A DNA stretch of 5,924 nt from an uncultured Planctomycetales bacterium (GTDB taxonomy: Bacteria; Planctomycetota; Planctomycetia; Isosphaerales; Isosphaeraceae): NCBI GenBank assembly GCA_937997355.1, contig CALKTZ010000180.1:1-5924 (forward strand), in the 5' to 3' direction. Position numbers and translations under genes: made by a program. Positions within the stretch are counted from its first letter, which is position 1; every line of letters starts with the position of its first letter. Under the pieces are notes generated by a model. That model did no database searches and had not been told where the DNA came from. It saw nothing but the letters and a program-made list of their open reading frames with translations. This document shows, piece after piece, positions 3,794 through 5,924 of the stretch.

Positions 3794-5924
3794 ATGATCA
3801 TTGGCGTCCGGCCGGAAAAACGCACCAAACGACCCCGGCGATCCTCGGCATACGCCGTCGCGATCCTCGCCTGCTTCTCGCTTTTGAATCTGATCACTCC
3901 GCCTTGCCGGGCGCAAGGGGGACGGAACTTTTCCAAGTTCTATCCCGATTCGAGCGATACCGCCGAGACCTTGCTGCGGAACGCCGCCAGCCATGCTCGG
4001 GATCAGCAGTGGTCGGAAGCGATCGATATTTACCAGCGGGTGATCGAGCAATACGGGGACAAGGTCGCCAAGCTCCCGAAGGATGAGCCGGGGAACGATC
4101 CGACCGGGGAATTCGTCCTGTTCGTGGACCTTCGGCGATTCTGCCACGGGAGGCTGGCCAAGCTCCCTCCCCAGGCGCGTGAGATTTATCGGAAGCGGAT
4201 GGATAGCCAGGCCGAGCGTTGGTATCGGCAGGGGGAAGGCCAGCGCGATCTCGCCTCGCTGCGCCGGGTGGTCGACCAGGCGTTTTGCAGCTCGTGGGGG
4301 GACAACGCGCTCGAATTGCTCGGAGACCTGGCGTTTCAAGAAGGCCGCTTCGGCGACTCGCTCGCGATGTATCGCCGCCTGGTGACCGATCGCGCGGACG
4401 ACCCGATGGCCCTGGTCCATCCCGACCCCGATATCGATCTCGCCCGGGTGGCTGCCAAGAAGATCTTCGCGCGGGCCGCCCTGGGAGAGTCTCCCCCCGT
4501 CCCCGCCGACCTCGAAGCGTTCGGCCAACGCTTCCCCAATAGCAGCGGAAGCCTGGCCGGGCGGAAAGGGGCCTACCTCGATATCCTCAAGAAGTCGCTG
4601 GCGGCGGATCATCTGGCCCCCCCCGCGCAGCCCGATTCCCGGTGGCCCACCTTCGCCGGCGCGCAGACGCGCACCAAGGTCGTCCCCAACCCGGTCGACG
4701 TCGGATCGCTCCAGTGGCGTGTCGACCTCGAACGATTCAATCCGAAGAATACCCCCGCAGCGATGTATCCCATGCGGGGCATCAATCTCAACGGGGCGTC
4801 GGCCCAGGAGAAATTGCTGGTGTATCACCCGATCGTCCTCGGCGATCAGGTGATCGTCTCCGACGGGTCGAGGGTGCTGGCCTACAATCTCAACGATCGC
4901 CCCCCCGGGCCGGAAGCGGGGGGGAGCCCCAACCGGACCGTCGAGGTGGTCTGGAAGCATGATCCGGAGAACGGCGGGGCCGTTCCCCAGGCGAGGCAGG
5001 CGTGGGGCATCCCTCGGTATACCCTGACCGCGGTGGGATCGAAAATCTATGCGAGGATGGGACCGGCCAATCCCCCCAGCTACGGCACGACCCGGGTCGT
5101 GGGAGGGGGCGGCTCGGAGCCCCTTTCGAGCTACATCCTCGCCCTGGATTGGAACGCCCAGGGGCGCATGATCTGGATGCAGAAATCGCAGGACCTGGTC
5201 TTGCCGAACCGGCCCAACGATCGGGTCAACCGCTTCGTCAGCTTCGAGGGGACCCCCGTCGCGGATTCCCGAAGCGTCTACGTGGCGGTGACCGACCGTC
5301 GGGAGCAGACCGCGACGTATGTGGCCTGCTTCGATGCCGAGAGCGGGGCGAATCGCTGGCTCCGCTATCTCGGGGCGGCTTCTTCCGAGAACGAGAATCC
5401 CATCGGCTTCGGGATGGGGATGAACGGCCAGCTCTCGACCGACTACGGGCATCGGCTCCTCTCCCTCGAAGGTCCGACGGTCTACTTTCAAACCAACCTC
5501 GGCGCGGTGATCGCCCTGGATGCCGATACCGGATCGGTTCGCTGGGCCGCCACCTATCCTCGACAGGATTTCGGGAGGGCCGGTCGGAACGAGCGAGACT
5601 TGAACCCCGCGATCATTCACGGAGGTATGGTGATCGTCGCTCCGAACGACGCGTCGGAGATTTTCGCCTTCGACGCCGAGACCGGGCGTCGGATCTGGTC
5701 GTCCGACCCGATCCCCGACGACCTCAAGCTGACTCACTTGCTGGGGGTTGCCCAGGGGCGGCTGGTCGCCACCGGAGATCGCGTCATCCTCTTCGACGCG
5801 AAGACCGGGAAGCTCATCCAGGCCTGGCCCGATGCCGGCAATTCCATCGAGGGATTCGGCAGGGGGCTCCTCGCCGGAGACAAGATCTACTGGCCGACGC
5901 GGAGCGAGATCCACGTCCTCGACC
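3794..5924 (+). CDS. Secreted TPR-like / PQQ-type beta-propeller repeat protein, 3' end outside window
   Basis: The frame is open from 3794 to the right edge: 710 codons with no stop. Residues 1-40 form a Sec-type signal with a basic n-region (KRTKRPRR, 9-16), a hydrophobic core (about 19-34) and a likely cut after C38-R39-A40. I24-L25-A26-C27 resembles a lipobox but sits mid-core, so it is less likely. A helical TPR-like region follows, with repeats at about 56-88 (WSEAIDIYQRVIEQYG) and 170-197 (ALELLGDLAFQEGRFGDSL). From W284 (WPTFAG) a PQQ-like beta-propeller begins. Its blades end in the pattern x-A-x-D-A-x-T-G-x-x-x-W: FDAESGANRW (513-522), ALDADTGSVRW (574-584), AFDAETGRRIW (625-635) and LFDAKTGKLIQAW (666-678). 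Such propellers occur in PQQ enzymes, BamB and many planctomycete envelope proteins. Binding of PQQ is not evident, and a scaffold or binding role in the periplasm is equally likely. The function is unknown. Confidence 0.88.
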   Translation, partial: MIIGVRPEKRTKRPRRSSAYAVAILACFSLLNLITPPCRAQGGRNFSKFYPDSSDTAETLLRNAASHARDQQWSEAIDIYQRVIEQYGDKVAKLPKDEPGNDPTGEFVLFVDLRRFCHGRLAKLPPQAREIYRKRMDSQAERWYRQGEGQRDLASLRRVVDQAFCSSWGDNALELLGDLAFQEGRFGDSLAMYRRLVTDRADDPMALVHPDPDIDLARVAAKKIFARAALGESPPVPADLEAFGQRFPNSSGSLAGRKGAYLDILKKSLAADHLAPPAQPDSRWPTFAGAQTRTKVVPNPVDVGSLQWRVDLERFNPKNTPAAMYPMRGINLNGASAQEKLLVYHPIVLGDQVIVSDGSRVLAYNLNDRPPGPEAGGSPNRTVEVVWKHDPENGGAVPQARQAWGIPRYTLTAVGSKIYARMGPANPPSYGTTRVVGGGGSEPLSSYILALDWNAQGRMIWMQKSQDLVLPNRPNDRVNRFVSFEGTPVADSRSVYVAVTDRREQTATYVACFDAESGANRWLRYLGAASSENENPIGFGMGMNGQLSTDYGHRLLSLEGPTVYFQTNLGAVIALDADTGSVRWAATYPRQDFGRAGRNERDLNPAIIHGGMVIVAPNDASEIFAFDAETGRRIWSSDPIPDDLKLTHLLGVAQGRLVATGDRVILFDAKTGKLIQAWPDAGNSIEGFGRGLLAGDKIYWPTRSEIHVLD
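4617..4624 (+). repeat. C8 homopolymer at the TPR/propeller junction
   Basis: Eight cytosines in a row lie in the propeller gene, within the proline-rich linker (around residues 275-278) just before the propeller begins at W284. The reading frame is coherent on both sides, so there is no frameshift in this sequence. Confidence 0.6.
4900..4924. repeat. C7 / G7 inverted repeat inside the propeller gene
   Basis: C7 (4900-4906) and G7 (4918-4924) are perfectly complementary with an 11-nt loop, so the mRNA could form a very stable GC hairpin. They encode a glycine- and proline-rich loop between propeller strands. The frame is intact through both tracts. Confidence 0.55.

Noticed and set aside
3461..5914. 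817-codon minus-strand open frame as a gene
   Set aside because: It opposes a + strand gene with an excellent ribosome binding site, signal peptide and clear propeller repeats. The antisense product shows no recognisable domain.
1..5924. CRISPR array, tRNA, rRNA, insertion sequence or att site
   Set aside because: I saw no regularly spaced direct repeats, cloverleaf, transposase motifs, or terminal inverted repeats with target duplications.

Overview
The window is high-GC bacterial DNA with strongly GC-ending codons. Its gene content is typical of Planctomycetota, and the Isosphaeraceae-like lineages fit best: a twin-arginine-exported Gfo/Idh/MocA oxidoreductase, a PhyH-type dioxygenase, an exported cyclase-family protein, and a TPR plus PQQ-like beta-propeller protein. 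The organism call is inference from gene families and base composition. No rRNA, tRNA or marker gene is present to confirm it.

Layout, left to right. Bases 1-141 are an edge region whose coding status cannot be settled. A same-strand pair follows: the oxidoreductase (145-1377, +) and a phytanoyl-CoA dioxygenase-family protein (1423-2157, +), 45 bp apart, each with a Shine-Dalgarno site and probably co-transcribed. Next, on the opposite strand and converging with only 11 bp between stop codons, is a cyclase-family (PF04199-like) protein with an N-terminal hydrophobic segment (3284 to 2169, -). A 509-bp divergent intergenic region (3285-3793) holds a plausible sigma70-type promoter for the cyclase and several short inverted repeats. 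From 3794 to the right edge, one uninterrupted + strand reading frame encodes the first 710 residues of a secreted protein. That protein has a signal peptide, a TPR-like helical region and a PQQ-type beta-propeller, and its stop codon lies outside the window.

The first two genes may act in one catabolic or sugar/cyclitol-modifying step, as exported oxidoreductases of this family often do in planctomycetes, but the substrate cannot be read from sequence. Three of the four proteins carry export or membrane-targeting signals, so the region is mostly cell-envelope biology. I see no mobile element, CRISPR array, RNA gene or clear rho-independent terminator. I do not see a convincing new system. 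The points most worth a second look are the altered metal-site motif of the cyclase, the exported NAD(P)-dependent oxidoreductase paired with a dioxygenase, and the homopolymer tracts in the propeller gene.
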